Source: Anarhynchus alexandrinus
Lineage: Eukaryota > Chordata > Aves > Charadriiformes > Charadriidae
Direction: 5' to 3'
DNA: 64,000 bases
Assembly: GCA_008711295.1 (NCBI GenBank)
Contig: VUYV01000187.1
Coordinates: forward strand, 1,813,087-1,877,086
Below the pieces are notes generated by a model. The model searched no databases. It saw only the letters and a list, made by a program, of their open reading frames with translations, and had not been told where the DNA came from. The first letter of the stretch is position 1. Each line of letters starts with the position of its first letter. Positions 10,670 through 23,800 of this stretch are shown here, one piece after another. Made by a program: the position numbers and the translations under genes.

Positions 10670-13600
10670 CCTAAGAACCGGAGCACGAACCAAGTGGGCT
10701 TATATAGAAGAGGTGAGCAGAGGACTGAGCTCAGGCTCCAAGGAGATTGGACCCTGCATCCTGCAGCACCACAACCCTGCCATGCAATGGGGACACAACC
10801 TAGATGCAAATACATGCAAACAAACCACTCTGCCCACAGTCGAGCAGCTGGGCAGTATTTCCTCCCAGGCTCACTGTCCAGGAACTTATTTTGCATCTTT
10901 TTGTGTCCCACTTCTGGTTTTAACCCGTTCGGAGCATCAGCTTATCAGTCTCAGCCCTTCCTGAAATCATCTTGGGCTCTGCGTGCTGCTACAATTCGGA
11001 GCACAACCCATGGACATGCTCAGCCTCCAGCTGCGAGAGGAGCTTGGAGGCAATTTACCGCTGAAGAAAGTTATGTCTTTGCCAAAAAGTTTTTGCTATT
11101 TTAACTTAAGGGGAAAAAAGTGCTTCCCAAGGGCAAACAAACTCTAGAATCACATTTTTGCTGATAATAGCAAGACTCAGGAGCGCGGGCTCAAGGGAAG
11201 GAGATGTCTCTTGGGTTAGATGGAAAACAGAGAGGAAAATGTCAGTAGCAGGAAAAGAAACTGCTGCACGATCCTAAAGGAAAAGCCGCTGTCATTTATC
11301 AAGTGGGCACTAGTTTTCTGCTGCGATGTCTATTTTTTGGCCCTCTTTCTTGCCTGCAGTCTGGCTCCTGGCGCATGAGCTGCACATAGACCTAAATACA
11401 TGTACTTGGGGAAGAGGAGAAATCAGAGCAATGATCTGTGTGCTACCACATCGCTGTCATTCCCAGTCAGGGTGATTATTTTCCAAGATATGTAAAGTGG
11501 GGACAGAGAGCAAAGCCTTTTTTCTCCTCCATTTTCACCTCCTGAGGTCGGTATGGTTTGAACTTGCATGGAGGCAGCAAGGACTGACCATGAACCATAA
11601 ACCTTTCTAAGCAGCAAGAGCAGCTACACCTCTGCCATGGTTTCCACTCCGATGGAGTTGACTTTCTTACTAACAGCTGGTAGAGTGCTGTGGTTTGGAT
11701 TTGGGATGAGAATGCTGTTGAAAGCCCACTAATGGTTTTGGTTGTTGCTGAGCGCTCAAGGCCTTTTCTACTCCTCATACTGAACCACTAGCTGGGAGTG
11801 CACAAAGGGTTGGGAGGAAATGTGGCCGGGACAACTGACCCCAACTGACCAAAGGGATAGTCCATGCCATATGACATCATGCTCAGTGTATAATGCTGGG
11901 GGAAGAAGGAGGAAGGCAGGAACGTTTGGAGTTACGGGGTTTGTCTTCCCAAGTAAACATCACACGTCTTGGAGCCCTGCTTTCCTGGAGGTGGCTCAAC
12001 ACCTGCCTGCCCGTGGGAAGTAGTGAAGGAATTCCTTGTTTGGCTTTGCTTGTGCGCGCAGCTTCTGCTCTACCTATTCAACCATCTTTATCTCAACCCA
12101 CAAGTTTTTCCTCACTTTTACTCTTTTGATTCTCCCCCCAATAACAACTTGTGGGAGTAAGCAAGCGGCTGCATGGTTCTAGCTGTCAGCTAGGGTTAAA
12201 CCATGACAACCTCAATTAATCCAATGACATCCCAAGCCCTCCACTCTGTGGAGCAGGGGATCCTGCAGGCTAAGGACACCCCACAGTAAAATGTGTTTTC
12301 CTTTACTGACTGAGGAAGTATCTGTGACCATGGTGACTCGTGGGACACCACCAGCTCCTGGAAATGGAAATGTGGCTGTTTCCCTTGCAGTCAATGCCTC
12401 ATTTCCAAAGGGTATGACCAACCCGGCAAAAAACCATGGTGGCATCACCATAAATATTTGTTCACATGACAAAAATCATGTTGGTCCAGCTTTAGTTGTG
12501 AAGGGGGGAGGACTTTCCTCCCCAAGCGCTTGGGCTTTGGTCTTTTCCCTGCTTGGAAAGGTTATAAAAGAAATCCATACATTGATAATTGTAAATGTTT
12601 GCGTTAGAAATACGGTTTGCCCGTTCAGTCTGCGCTGCTGACCGGCATTGCTTGGTGGAACTCGGATGGAGAGCACGCCCAGCCAAGCGTCTGTGCTTGT
12701 CCCCGGCCAGCGCCATTGCAACACCGACTGCCGTTGCAACATTCCCACGTTGCACGACCTGCCGCTCAGGGGTTCATTGCTGAAAACATTTGCAAATCCT
12801 TTTGGCGCAATGAGGTTTCGGGAATTTCACAATACTGCCAAAGAGAGGGGAAGCAAACTGTTCTCCACAAATACTGAGTTGCGGGTTAGTGACTGAGCAA
12901 TGGCATTCGCTGGATCTTACAGCGGCTACTGAAGGAAAAGCAGCATCTTCTATTTCTTCGCAAGCCCTGGCAGAGAGGAAAGGATGCTTAGGAAGAAGGT
13001 GATGACATTTTAAGACCTTTCTGGGTTTGTTTTGATGTGGCTGCTCTCCCGGCAGGGTATTGAGAGCTCTGTGGGCAGCACCGACCCACCAGGGCATCGG
13101 AGAGCTGCAGGCGAAGCATAGGCTGATGCTCACATCCAGCAGTAACTACCAACCATGGAAAGCCACAGTGGAAATTAAACTTCCTTGATTCCTCCTGGGA
13201 TCATTTTTTCCTGTCATACCCATAAACTGCACCCACTGGAGATCCTCTCTGTTTTTGGTGGGGGTTTCTTGACACCTCCTGATGGAATTTTGCTCTTGCA
13301 AAAAGAAGGTACTTTGGTGGGTTCATGGCTCCTCCTTGAGTGCAGCTCTGCTGTCCCGACATCAGCACTGGCAGCTCCATGATGTCCCAACGCCTTCTCT
13401 GACCTGCACGGATAAGTTACATCGGGGTTTTTAAGAGTTACACGTGGATTTTGGGTGCTCAGCACCATCAGTTTGGGGGTATCCCCCAGTACCCCTGGTG
13501 GTCACGTGCGGGCGAGCAGGGAGGCTCCAGTTCCTCTGCTCCTTCCAGCCTCCGTAGGGTGCTTTGCTTTGGTAATGGTTTGCTTACAGCTTTGCTCCAG

Positions 13601-14179
13601 AGAAGCTAAAATTAAAACAGTGACTCCATTGCAGACTGAAAACAGAGCATTCCTTCTCCGCCCGCGTGCTTTGGATGGACATCAGAAGCCAAACCCAGGC
13701 TGTTAAATCCCCTGTGTAAAAACAATCTTCTATTCTGATCCTCAGTCCACCGCAGCTTGCTGCGGTCGGGATGTTCAGTTCCCAGACCAGCGTTCAGAGG
13801 GCTCTGAAATGGGATTTGCCTGGAAATGGAAAACGTAAACACAAGAAGCCAGTGTCTCTGCAGCTTATTGCCTTAAACAAAAGCTTATTCTGCTCCAGAG
13901 AAGGGGGAAAACAGAAGTTAATTCATGGATAAAGAAAGAAAAAAATAAAAAAGACTTCAGGATTTCATTTGCACCCCGTATGTCCCCTAATTCTTTGGGA
14001 AAGGGGAGTTTTACAGTTGGCCAGTGCAAAGATGGAGACCTCTCCCTGCTCCCCAATCAGCCAAGACCCTTAGCGTGAGACCAGTCCTCATGGGGGTAAA
14101 TGCCTAATTGCCCCAGACCTCGCTGAGCCACTGCCAGCTGGTGCAAAGCTGCTCCCCGGATGCCCAGCCCTGCTGAAGT
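10670..14179. other. Intergenic sequence, no gene recognised
   Basis: Open frames up to about 165 codons exist (for example 10607-11104 and 12291-12641) but none resembles a known protein or shows convincing splice structure. No repeat family identified. Confidence 0.55.
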
Positions 14180-14995
14180 CATAAAATCACAGAATCATAG
14201 AACTGTTTGGGTTGGAATGGACCTTTGAAGGTCTTCTAGTCCACCCCACCCCTGCCATGGGCAGGGACATCTCCCACTAGACCAGGTTGCTCCAAGCCCT
14301 GTCCAATCTGGCCTTGAACACCTCCAGGGATGGGGCAGCCACAGCTTCTCTGGGCAACCTGTGCCAGTGTCCCACCACCCCCACAGTCAAGAATTTCTCC
14401 CTCATATCTCATCTCAATCTCCCCTCTTTCAGTGTCAAACCATCCCCCCTCGTCCCATGGCTCCCCTCCCTGATCCAGAGTCCCTCCCCAGCTCTCCTGG
14501 AGCCCCTTTAGGCACTGGAAGGGGCTCGGAGGTCTCCGCGGAGCCTTCTCTTCTCCAGGCTGAACCCCCCCAACTCTCCCAGGCTGTCCTCCCAGCCGAG
14601 GGGCTCCAGCCCTGGCAGCATCTCGGGGGCCTCCTCTGGCCCCGCTCCACCAGGGCCATGTCTCTGCTGTGCTGAGGCCCCCGAGCTGGAGGCAGCACTG
14701 CAGGGGGGTCTCCCCAGAGCAGAGCTCAGCAGAGGGGCACAATGCCCTCCCTCGCCCTGCTGGCCACGCTGCTGGGGATGCAGCTCGGGATACTTGTGGC
14801 TTTCTGGGCTGCCAGCGCACGTTGCCAGGTCATGGCCAGCTTGTCATCCACCAACACCCCCAAGTCCTTCTCCTCAGGGCTGCTCTCCATCCCTTCATCC
14901 CCCAGCCTGTATTGACACCGGTGGTTGCCTTGACTCAGGTGCAGGACCCTGCACTTGGCTCTATTGAACTTCATGAGTTTCTCATGGGCCAAGTC
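14180..14995 (-). mobile_element. CR1 LINE fragment, about 0.8 kb
   Basis: Begins with the reversed CR1 terminus (aatcacagaatcatagaact) and extends through the conserved second-ORF tail to about 14995. The minus strand carries CR1 protein pieces such as FNRAKCRVLHLS. Confidence 0.92.
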
Positions 14996-14999
14996 CTGT

Positions 15000-15740
15000 C
15001 AGGGCTGCCAAAATCTCCATCCCTGCAATGGCAATTGGAGGCAGCACCAGCAAAATCTGGCAAGATGATGCTTTGCTGCAAAGTACCAGTGCCACCATTG
15101 CATTTTTGGAGGGGTGAAGGTACAAACTGCTTTAATTTGCAGCCCCTCGTATGTGTGAGCATCAAGAAGTGTCAGCACACCGCATGCCATGACACTGGGG
15201 GCCTTGGTGGTTTCCAGTGGGTCCATATGTGCCACCACCATAGGTGCCATCACTGCTCCTCAGCTCTTCTTGCTGCAATTCAGATGGGCATGCACATGGA
15301 AGGGACGTTTCTCTTGACCCTAAATCCTCCCCATAGCTGGGGAACGTCCCTTGCTTGGTGGCCAACACTGCACTGCTTCACCACATAGCTGTGGTCTCCT
15401 CTGGGATGAGAAGATCAGATATGACTGGGGGAGAGGGAGTGGAAAGGTGGTGTTTCCAGCAAGACAAGGATTGAAATAAAAGTAAGACCTCTTCTCCATG
15501 GAGGAGAGAAATTAATGGCTCCCATAAGCAGCGAGTGAACCTGCAAGCTGGGAGGATCTTGACAGCTTCTGGGGAAGGAATAAAGATTTCGGAGGGCTCA
15601 GACCAACTCTAAACGTGTCCCATATTTAATGAGCAAAATGGTTTTTCAGGGACTTTAGGCCTGAAATGGTCTGCACAGCTCCCCATTCATGGCAGATCCT
15701 GTGTCCTCTCTCCCACCAGGGCCAGTGGCAAGCCTTGGCT
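15000..15740. other. Intergenic sequence, no gene recognised
   Basis: Nothing recognised on either strand. Confidence 0.5.
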
Positions 15741-16290
15741 TTGCTGAGCCTCCATCACCAGGACCTGAACCACCAACACTAGGACCTCCAGGTTCCTGAG
15801 CCTCCATCATCAAGATCCCCAGATGCCTGATCCTCCCTCACTGGGACCCCCGGGTCCCTGAGCCTCCATCACTCGCACCCCCGCCTGCCTGAGCCTCCAT
15901 CGCAGGGAACCCCAGGTGCCCGAAACACCAACACCAGGACCTCCAGGTTCCTGAGCCTCCATCATCAGGATCCCCAGGTGCCTGAATCTCCTTTACTGGG
16001 ACCCCTGGGTGCCTGAACTTCTTTCACTGGTACCCCCAGCTGCCTGAGCCTTCATCGCAGGGATCCCCAGGTGCCTGAACCACCACCACCAGGACCTCCA
16101 GNCGGGGACCCCCGGGTGCCTGAGCCTCCATCACTGGTACTCCAATACAGTCAAGGAGTCTCAGAGCCCCGGCACTGCANTGGGGACCCCTGGGTGCTTG
16201 AGCCTCCATCACTTGGACCCCCAGGTGCCTGAGCCTCCATTACTGGTACCCCAATACGGTCAAGGAGTCTCAGAGCCCCGGCACTGCAAG
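15741..16290. repeat. Minisatellite (cctgagcctccatcac units)
   Basis: Degenerate tandem units of about 36-45 bp containing cctgagcctccatca and ggacccccaggtgcc. A longer block with caaggagtctcagagccccg occurs twice (about 16142-16179 and 16251-16288). Single N at 16102 and 16180 show that the array was hard to assemble. Confidence 0.85.
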
Positions 16291-16975
16291 ATCTCCTCCT
16301 GGTCCAAATCCCCAAAACATGGGGCTGGGGAGGAATTCCTTGCCCACCCCCTGCACCCTCGGTCCCACCTCGCACCCCTGCCTCCCCCAAATCCCTGCAC
16401 AAAGCACCTGCCCCCATAGCACCAGTGGGTCTTTGCCCATCCAGGACCCACCAAAGGGACAAAACAGGGGCTGTGACACCAAGCCCTGTCCCCTGCTGTC
16501 TTCCCCCCTCTCTCCGGCTGCATTTCTTTCCCCCCACTGCAGTCCCCAGCCCCTTTCTTCCCATATATTTGAGGCAGGACAAAACTCATAACAGCAGTGA
16601 CTCTGCTCCCGGTCACTCATGGGGCTTCAGACCCAGATCAGCGTCACAGCAGAGACAGGCAGGAGCTCAAGCCACAGCAGCCGCTTTTATTTTTGTAATC
16701 TTTAACCCTTTTTTGCCAAACATTTCCACCCGGGCAACCCCATCCCTGTCCCAGGGTGCCCCCCAGCCGGTGGCAGGGCCTGGGGCACCCCCACAAAAGC
16801 CGGTCCCCATCTTGAGTTCCTCTAGATGTCACCCTCAGCCGTCTTTTCACCGGCCTCGGATTTTCCTTTCTTCAAAATCCTGCATTTTTTTTTTTTTTTT
16901 TTTTTAAATTCCTTTCTGCTCTCTTTCCGGCCATGTGTGATTGCAGTTTCCTCTGGGCGTCCATTTCATCAGCCC
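16291..16975. other. Non-coding upstream flank with T21 tract
   Basis: No gene recognised. A 21-base T run spans 16885-16905. Confidence 0.55.
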
Positions 16976-17669
16976 GAAATTAAGAAGCGGAGGAGAGGGG
17001 CGGCGGGCGGCCGGCGGGAGCCTCCCCCCACCCCTTGCCTCCTCCCCAACCACCGCCACCCCAACCCCGCATCCCGCATCCCGCTCCGCCGGGACACCGC
17101 TGCTCCCCGGGTTGGCCGAGCACCCTTCGACACCCCATCGCCGCACCCCATTCCCAACCCCGGCCCCGCTTGGCCCGGAGGCCGGGGAGGGGGGGGGGAG
17201 ATTCGCCACTGCTCAACGCAGCCACCGTCGGTTTTGGGGTGACTTTGCTTTTTTTTTCTGTTGGTTTTTTTTTGGCTGGGTTTTCTCTCCACGCCACCCT
17301 CTTCGCCCGCAAAGGTGCCCCCCGCCATCCTGCAGCGGCCGGATGGTTTTTCTCCCTCCTGGCTCTGAACCGCAAGGCCGTCGCTGCCCGTCTGCTCCCA
17401 CCGCCACTGGATGCCAACGCCGGGGCCGGATTCAGCCTCGGCGAGAAGGTCACAATACCTCCAGCCCACCCTTTTCCTCCCCGCTGTCGCCAAGCCCGGC
17501 TCCGTGCCGTGGCCGTGGTGCGGCGGAGGGGACGTCGGCCGCAGAGGAAACCCACGCCCGGGGCGAGAAGAGAAAATCCCTGGGGAGGTTTCGGCTATTT
17601 GGTTTGTCCTCTCCTGCATGAGACAACCCCGGCTCTGCGGCTCCGCCGGGCTATGGCCACGCAGTGAAG
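16976..17669 (+). promoter_or_regulatory. CpG island promoter / 5' UTR of the PLC-gamma paralogue
   Basis: A strongly CpG- and GC-rich stretch ends at the start codon at 17670. No splice acceptor was needed upstream, so the first coding exon is probably also the first exon. The transcription start is not resolved. Confidence 0.6.
17618..17667 (+). promoter_or_regulatory. Upstream ATGs before the PLC-gamma start
   Basis: ATG at 17653 opens a four-codon frame (ATG GCC ACG CAG TGA) that stops 2 nt before the main ATG at 17670. ATG at 17618 opens a longer frame, offset by one base, that overlaps the main start and stays open to 17893 in genomic sequence. If both lie in the mature 5' UTR they could limit translation of the main frame. 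Confidence 0.55.
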
Positions 17670-17889
17670 ATGTCCGTGGTCAGGCTCAACAGCGTCAATG
17701 GCTTTCTGGAGGACGGCAGGATGGAGGCAGGGGACATGGGCAGGATTCTCCGCTGCCTGGAGATGGGCACCGTCCTCACCTTGTTCTATCAGAAGAAGTC
17801 GCAGAGGCCAGAGCGAAGGACCTTCCAGGTGAAGTTGGAGACCCGGCAGATCATCTGGAGCCGGACGCCCGAGAAGGTGGAAGGGGACA
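17670..17889 (+). CDS. PLC-gamma paralogue exon 1: N-terminus and start of PH domain
   Basis: Residues 1-74. The first 19 or so residues have no counterpart I recognise. From about residue 27, [20 protein letters not shown] aligns with the PH domain start of PLCG1. Donor A|GTGAGT. The start at 17670 is the first ATG in this frame that fits the family length; a second in-frame Met at residue 18 is possible. Confidence 0.9.
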
Positions 17890-20800
17890 GTGAGTATTGG
17901 TGGCAGCAGCGCTCTGGGCTGGGGATGTGCTGGTGGGGTGCCCAGCCGTGGTGGGGTGCCTGGCCGTGGGGTGCCTGCCCACGGTGGCATGTCCTACAAT
18001 GGTGGGATGCCTGGTTGTGGGGTGCCTGGCTGTGGTGGGATGTCCTACCATGGTGGGGTGACTGGTTGTGGGGTGCCTGGTCATGGCAGGAGGTCCTACC
18101 GTGGTGAGGTGCCTGGTTGTGGGGTGCCTGGACATAGTGGCATGTCCTACCATGGTGGGGTGACTGGTTGTGAGGTGCCTAGTTGTGCGGTGCCTGGCTG
18201 CAATGGGATTTCCTACCATGGCAGGATGACTGGTTGTGGGGTGCCTGGCCATGGCAGGAGGTCCTACCGTGGTGGGGTGCCTGGTTGTGGGGTGCCTGGC
18301 CATGGTGGGTAGATCCTACAGTGGTGACGTGCCTGGTGGTGAGGTACCTGGCCATGGTGGCATGTCCTACTGTGGTGGGATGTCCAGCTGCAGTGGGGTG
18401 CCTGGCTATGACATGCCCAGCCATGATGGGGTGCCTGGCAGTGGTATGCCCGTACACAGTGGGGTGGCTGGCTATGGTAGGCTACCTGCTGCAGTGGGGT
18501 GCCTGGACATAGTGGGGTGCCAAGCCATAGCGGGGTGCCTGGCTGCAGTGGGGTGCCCAGCTATGGTGGGTAGCCTGGCCATAGTGGGATCCTGGCCATA
18601 TTTGGATGCCCTGCCATGGTGGGGTCTCTGGCCATGGTGCGTTGCCTGGACATAGCGGTGTGCCCTACCATGGTGGGATGTCCAGTCACGGTGGGATGAT
18701 CTACCATGGTGGGATGCCCTACCGTGGTGGAGTGCCTGGCCATCGTAGGATGCCCAGAGATATAAATGCAGGAGCTGCAGGGCTGAGGAACCTTTGCCTC
18801 CTCCATCGCAGCTCACCTGGGCCATGGGGCTCAAGTTGCTGACATTTCATCCTGGGGTTTCATACCCTCTTTGCCCCATGTGCATTAATGACATCAAAAC
18901 AAAGTTTGGATGGCATCTGAACTGGTGGGGACTGGTGGCACTGGGGTCCGGCACAGGAGCTGCTTCCACTGGAACATCCATAAAAAATCACCCTTCCTTG
19001 TGGCTTTGCTGCTGGCTAGTAGGCTTTTGATGGGTCCATGGGTGGGGCCACATGCCTTGGTGCTCATTAACTGGTTGCTCGTTACCTGGAGACTTGCACC
19101 TCCTCTTAAATTGAGCTAAAAAGAGCCAATGGATGAAAATGCAGAGTTGGGGTGACACAGAGCCATTCCACCACCTCATGCCATGGCCCCATATGAGGAG
19201 GAACCACGTTTGGGGGTATCATCTCACCTGGATGACGGCAAAGCCCACCCTGGAGGTTTGGGAGGCGACAGGTGCCTTTTCCCTAGGAGGTGTCCTTAAA
19301 AGTCACCCTATTACCCACCCCAAAATCACCGCCCATTGCTAATCTTGCACAAGATGGAGCAAAATCCCTTGGAGGGTTCATCTCCCGCTCGGAGGGGCCG
19401 ACCCCAAGCCAGGCTGCTGGCCATGGTGAGGCTTTGAGCTGGGAAGGACGGTGGCAGCCAGAGATGAACATCGTCACGAGCAGGATATGTGCCTGTCCAG
19501 ACCTGCTGGACATGGGAGCAGATTTGTGGGAGGAAGAGGAGGAGGTCCAGGTGAGGGGACGACAGCCACCCATTTTTGGAGAGGTGATTTTGGCCCTCAT
19601 AGGGAAGAGCTCATTCTGCGCTCACGGAAATAACGCTTTTCCGGTGCATTGGTGTTTTTCTGGAGCACCGTGCACCACCGGCTCAGGGTCTCGGTCGCTC
19701 CTGATGCCCTGCCTCAGTTTCCCCATCGGTGCCTTGAGATCTGTCTTCTCCCATGCGATGGCCCAAAACCCCCATGTGGGAATGAGTGGGTATCCTTCGA
19801 GGTCATCCAGAAGGGGGGAAAAAAGAAAAACCCTCTGGAAAGGGTACAATCCTGACATCTAGCCCCACCACCCGCTTCCCCCAGCCCTGGGTGGGAGCGA
19901 TCCCAGTATTGGTTGTGGGCCGGAGCATCTTCACCCCCCGGTCNAGTGGGCCTCTGGAAAAAAAACCCTCTGGAAAAAAAACCCTCTGGAAAGGGTACAA
20001 TCCTGCCATCTAGCCCCACCACCCGCTTCCCCCAGCCCTGGACGGGAGCGATCCCAGTATTGGTTGTGGGCCGGAGCATCTTCACCCCCCGGTCCAGCCC
20101 TGCTCTGTGCTCGCATGTCTTCCCACTCGCCGGGATTTTATGGAAGTGCCGGGATCTCCTATTCATCCCTGGGGTCTCGCTCCCACCCCGCGCCTGACCT
20201 CACGCCTGCCCAGGCCATTTTAAATCCCCCCTCTAAGCAGGCACCCCGCTTGCAGAGGGATTAACGGGGACAACCCACAGTGCTGATGTCTCTATTATGG
20301 ACTGGCAGGGCCAGGACACAGATCCCGGCTCTCCCCGAGATGCCCCGCACCGTGCAGGCTAATTATACGCTTCGTTAAGCAGCCGACGGACGCGTGTCCA
20401 TGCCGATGGGGTCGCCTGTAGCATCACCTCTGAAATTAGCCTCGTCCCAGAGGGTTTCCAGCTCATCGCCCTCGACAGACCCCGGTCCCCAGCGCAAGGA
20501 TGAAATCTAGCGGAAAACAGCCCAATAGGGATCTTCGCAAGAAATTAGAAGAAATAGGAATGGAGGCAGCTTGGCAAACCTGAGAGCATTCCGTGGGGTG
20601 GTTTGCAGCCTGGTTTGCCACAGCGATGGCTAATTGGGATCGTACCTTCAGCTTCACGAACGCCCAATAATTAGAAATAGGACCATTTGGGGAGGAGAAA
20701 ATCCAGACGGGTTTTAACATCGCTGGGCTGGACCCGGAGGAAATCTTTTATTTCAGGTTTTACATCGGCTTCACAACACCATGGGGAGCTCTGGGGGATG

Positions 20801-23800
20801 CGGTCGCCCGATCCCCCCTGTACAGGAGGGTCTGAGCTGCCACGTGTCCTGCAAGAAGGGGTGACCGAGGTGAACATGAGGGAACGTGGCTTATGCCACC
20901 GTAGCTCTGCACGGGCCAGTGGGATTTCACAGCACAACCATTCCCTCCAGCCGCTTTGCTTTGCTTTTCTCCTAATGCATTAAGAAAACTCCCAGGCTCT
21001 CAGCATCCCTAAAAGCCATCGGGCAGAACCTGGTCCTACATCATCTTCCCACCATTTAAAATCTTCTTTGCACCACGCCGCTTGTTTTGCATTAGAAGAG
21101 AAAAGGGATTTTTCGCAGCTGGAACCGACTTCCAGAGTGTTTTAATCGCCCGGGACCCCTGAGACAATGCGGGGAGGAGTTTGGAGACATAGTTCTGACA
21201 TGATCGCTGCAAATCCGCTGCAGATGTGGTTTCCAGGAAGCCGCCATCCGCGTTGCATTGTGTAGCCCCGCGCCGCTCCCTCTTCCCCCGGCTCTTCATG
21301 GGGTCAGGCTATTTGCCCTGAGGAGAAGGACCTGAGGGTGCTGGGGGGTGAAAAGCTGTCCGTGAGCCGGCAACGTGCGCCGGCAGCCCTGAGGAGCCCC
21401 TGGCATCCCGGGCTGCATCCCCAGCAGCGTGGCCAGCAGGGCGAGGGGGGGATTGTGCCCCTCTGCTGCGCTCTGCTCTGCTCTGCTCTGGGGAGACCCC
21501 CCTGCAGTGCTGCCTCCAGCTCAGGGGCCTCAGCACAGCAGAGACATGGACCTGGTGGAGTGGGGCCAGAGGAGGCCCCGGAGATGCTGCGAGGGCTGGA
21601 GCCCCTCTGCTGGGAGGACAGGCTGGGAGAGTTGGGGGGGTTCAGCCTGGAGAAGAGAAGGCTCTGCGGAGACCTCCGAGCCCCTTCCAGTGCCTAAAGG
21701 GGCTCCAGGAGAGCTGGGGAGGGACTCTGGATCAGGGAGTGGAGCCATGGGATGAGGGGGAACGGTTTGACACTGACAGAGGGGAGATTTAGGTTAGATA
21801 TTAGGAAGAAATTCTTGACTGTGAGGGTGGTGAGCCCCTGGCGCAGGTTGCCTAGAGAGGTGGTGGATGCCCCATCCCTGGATGTGTTCAAGGCCAGGTT
21901 GGATGGGGCTTTGAGCAACCTGGTCTGGTGGAAGATGTCCCTGCCCATGGCAGGGGGTTGGACTAGATGGCCTTTAAAAGGTCCCTTCCAACCTAAACCA
22001 TTCTGCGAGTCTGATTATTGGCAGCACCCAGAGGTTGGCTCCGAGGCCGGACTCTGGCAGTGTTGGGTTGAGGGAATGGCTGTGTTGCGACCTGTTGGTG
22101 GAGCCCCGGTAGCCGCTGGCTTCTCACCCCTCTCCAGCGCCCTGCAAACGGGCAGCTTTGGGGATGAGCAGCTGGTCTTTGACCTGTAAACCCACTTTTA
22201 CCCCCAAATATCTGCCTGTTTGTACCAAACTGGGTGTGCTCGGAGCCGTGGGGCCTGCACGCAGACAGCAACAGGATTTCATTTCCTGAGATCCGGTCCC
22301 AAAACAAAGCACACGCAGGGGTACAGACCTCCTGTGTATCATGTGTGCTAAAATCTCACCCTCATCCATGAAATTTGGCTTGCGGTCATCCAGCAAGGGA
22401 AGGCTGGATAAAGCCTCCACTGTTTTCTGGAGCTTTTCCGCCAAGAAAAACTATTCTGCACCTCTTTTCTTGCTTAATCAGCCCGATTTCTCCCCCATCC
22501 CTTATTCCACCCCACGCTCGGCTTTTATTTATCCCCTTTGGTTTAGGCTGAGGGTTTCTGTCGAGGCACCGACATGTCTGCACCCTTCCCCACCGCCACA
22601 TCGGAAACACAGCCGGGCTGGAAATTCTCCGGGAAATGACCCATTTCCTCAGCAGGACAATACTCCGGCGCGGTGGTCCGGCCGCCCTCGGCCGCACAAA
22701 GCCCTTTCCGGTGCTGGCGGCTCAGCTCCGAAGGGCAAAGCTGCCCAGGGGTGATGCTCGTGTTATCGAGAACAACTTTGAGTGTTATTCTGAATATCAT
22801 CATATTATGTTTCTGCTCCCGGCGGGATATGTCCGCTCGGCAAAACCAGGGGTTTGGAAATCTCACCCAGCGGTGTAGTGGTGAGGAAGACCGCGGTCCG
22901 GAAACCCAGCCCTCGCGCTGCCGGCAGAGCTTTATATAGCGAGATGAGAGAGCAGGAAAGAAACGCCCTGTGGTCTGGGCTGCCAGGGCTCCAAATTGCC
23001 ACCTTTGGGGTAGACGTCTTCAATTAAAAGATGAGCTCAGCTTGGCCCGGAGCAGGGTCTGTCTTGGGGAGGAGAAGGCAGGGGAGAAGTGGCTGGAGAT
23101 GTGCTGGTTGGGACGGGGCAGGCTGAGCCTGGAGGACACGTGGCACCCACAAAGCAGGGAAACCAGTGGGCAGCACTGTGGGGATGCCACATCCTGGGGA
23201 CACGAGATCCTGGAGGACACACACATCTGGGGGCAGTGCTACAGGGACACGCCATCCTGGGGACGTGGCTCCCTGGAGGACACATGGACCCAGCACCCAT
23301 GGTGTTGTGAAGCAGCTGCAGCAGCGTTACAGGAACACCCGATCCTGGGGACACAGTTTGCTGGAGGACGCATGGCCATGGCACCCGTGGTGCTGTCACA
23401 CAGCTGCAGCAGTGCTGCGGAGATGTCCTGTCCTGGGGACATGGATCCCTGGAGGACACATGGCCATGGCACCTATGGTGCCATCATGCATCAATGGGCA
23501 GTGCCACAGGGATGCCCCATTCTGGGAACACAGTTTCCTGAAGGACATGCAATATCCATGGTGCCATCACACTAGCAGACACATCACTGGAGGGCAGCAG
23601 GGACATATCTCCCTAGAGGACACATGGCCACAGAACTCACAATATCACATACCCATGGGCAGTGCCATGGGGAAACCCCAGGATGGGGACAAGGCTCCCC
23701 AGAGGGCATATGGTCTCCTGGTAGTCCCACCTCTTGCAGCCTCCCTGAGCCCCACACGTGGGTCCATGGTAGCAGGGTGTCTGGGGACAGTCTCATGTCT

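Noticed and set aside
12291..12641. 116-codon frame in the gene desert
   Set aside because: No recognised family, no splice partner, overlapping frames of similar size on the other strand.
17851..18834. Histidine- and glycine-rich repeat proteins on both strands
   Set aside because: Minisatellite in intron 1, not a gene.
22865..22920. tRNA-like text (gcggtgtagtggtgagga with ggtccggaaaccc)
   Set aside because: No acceptor stem or cloverleaf can be drawn around it.
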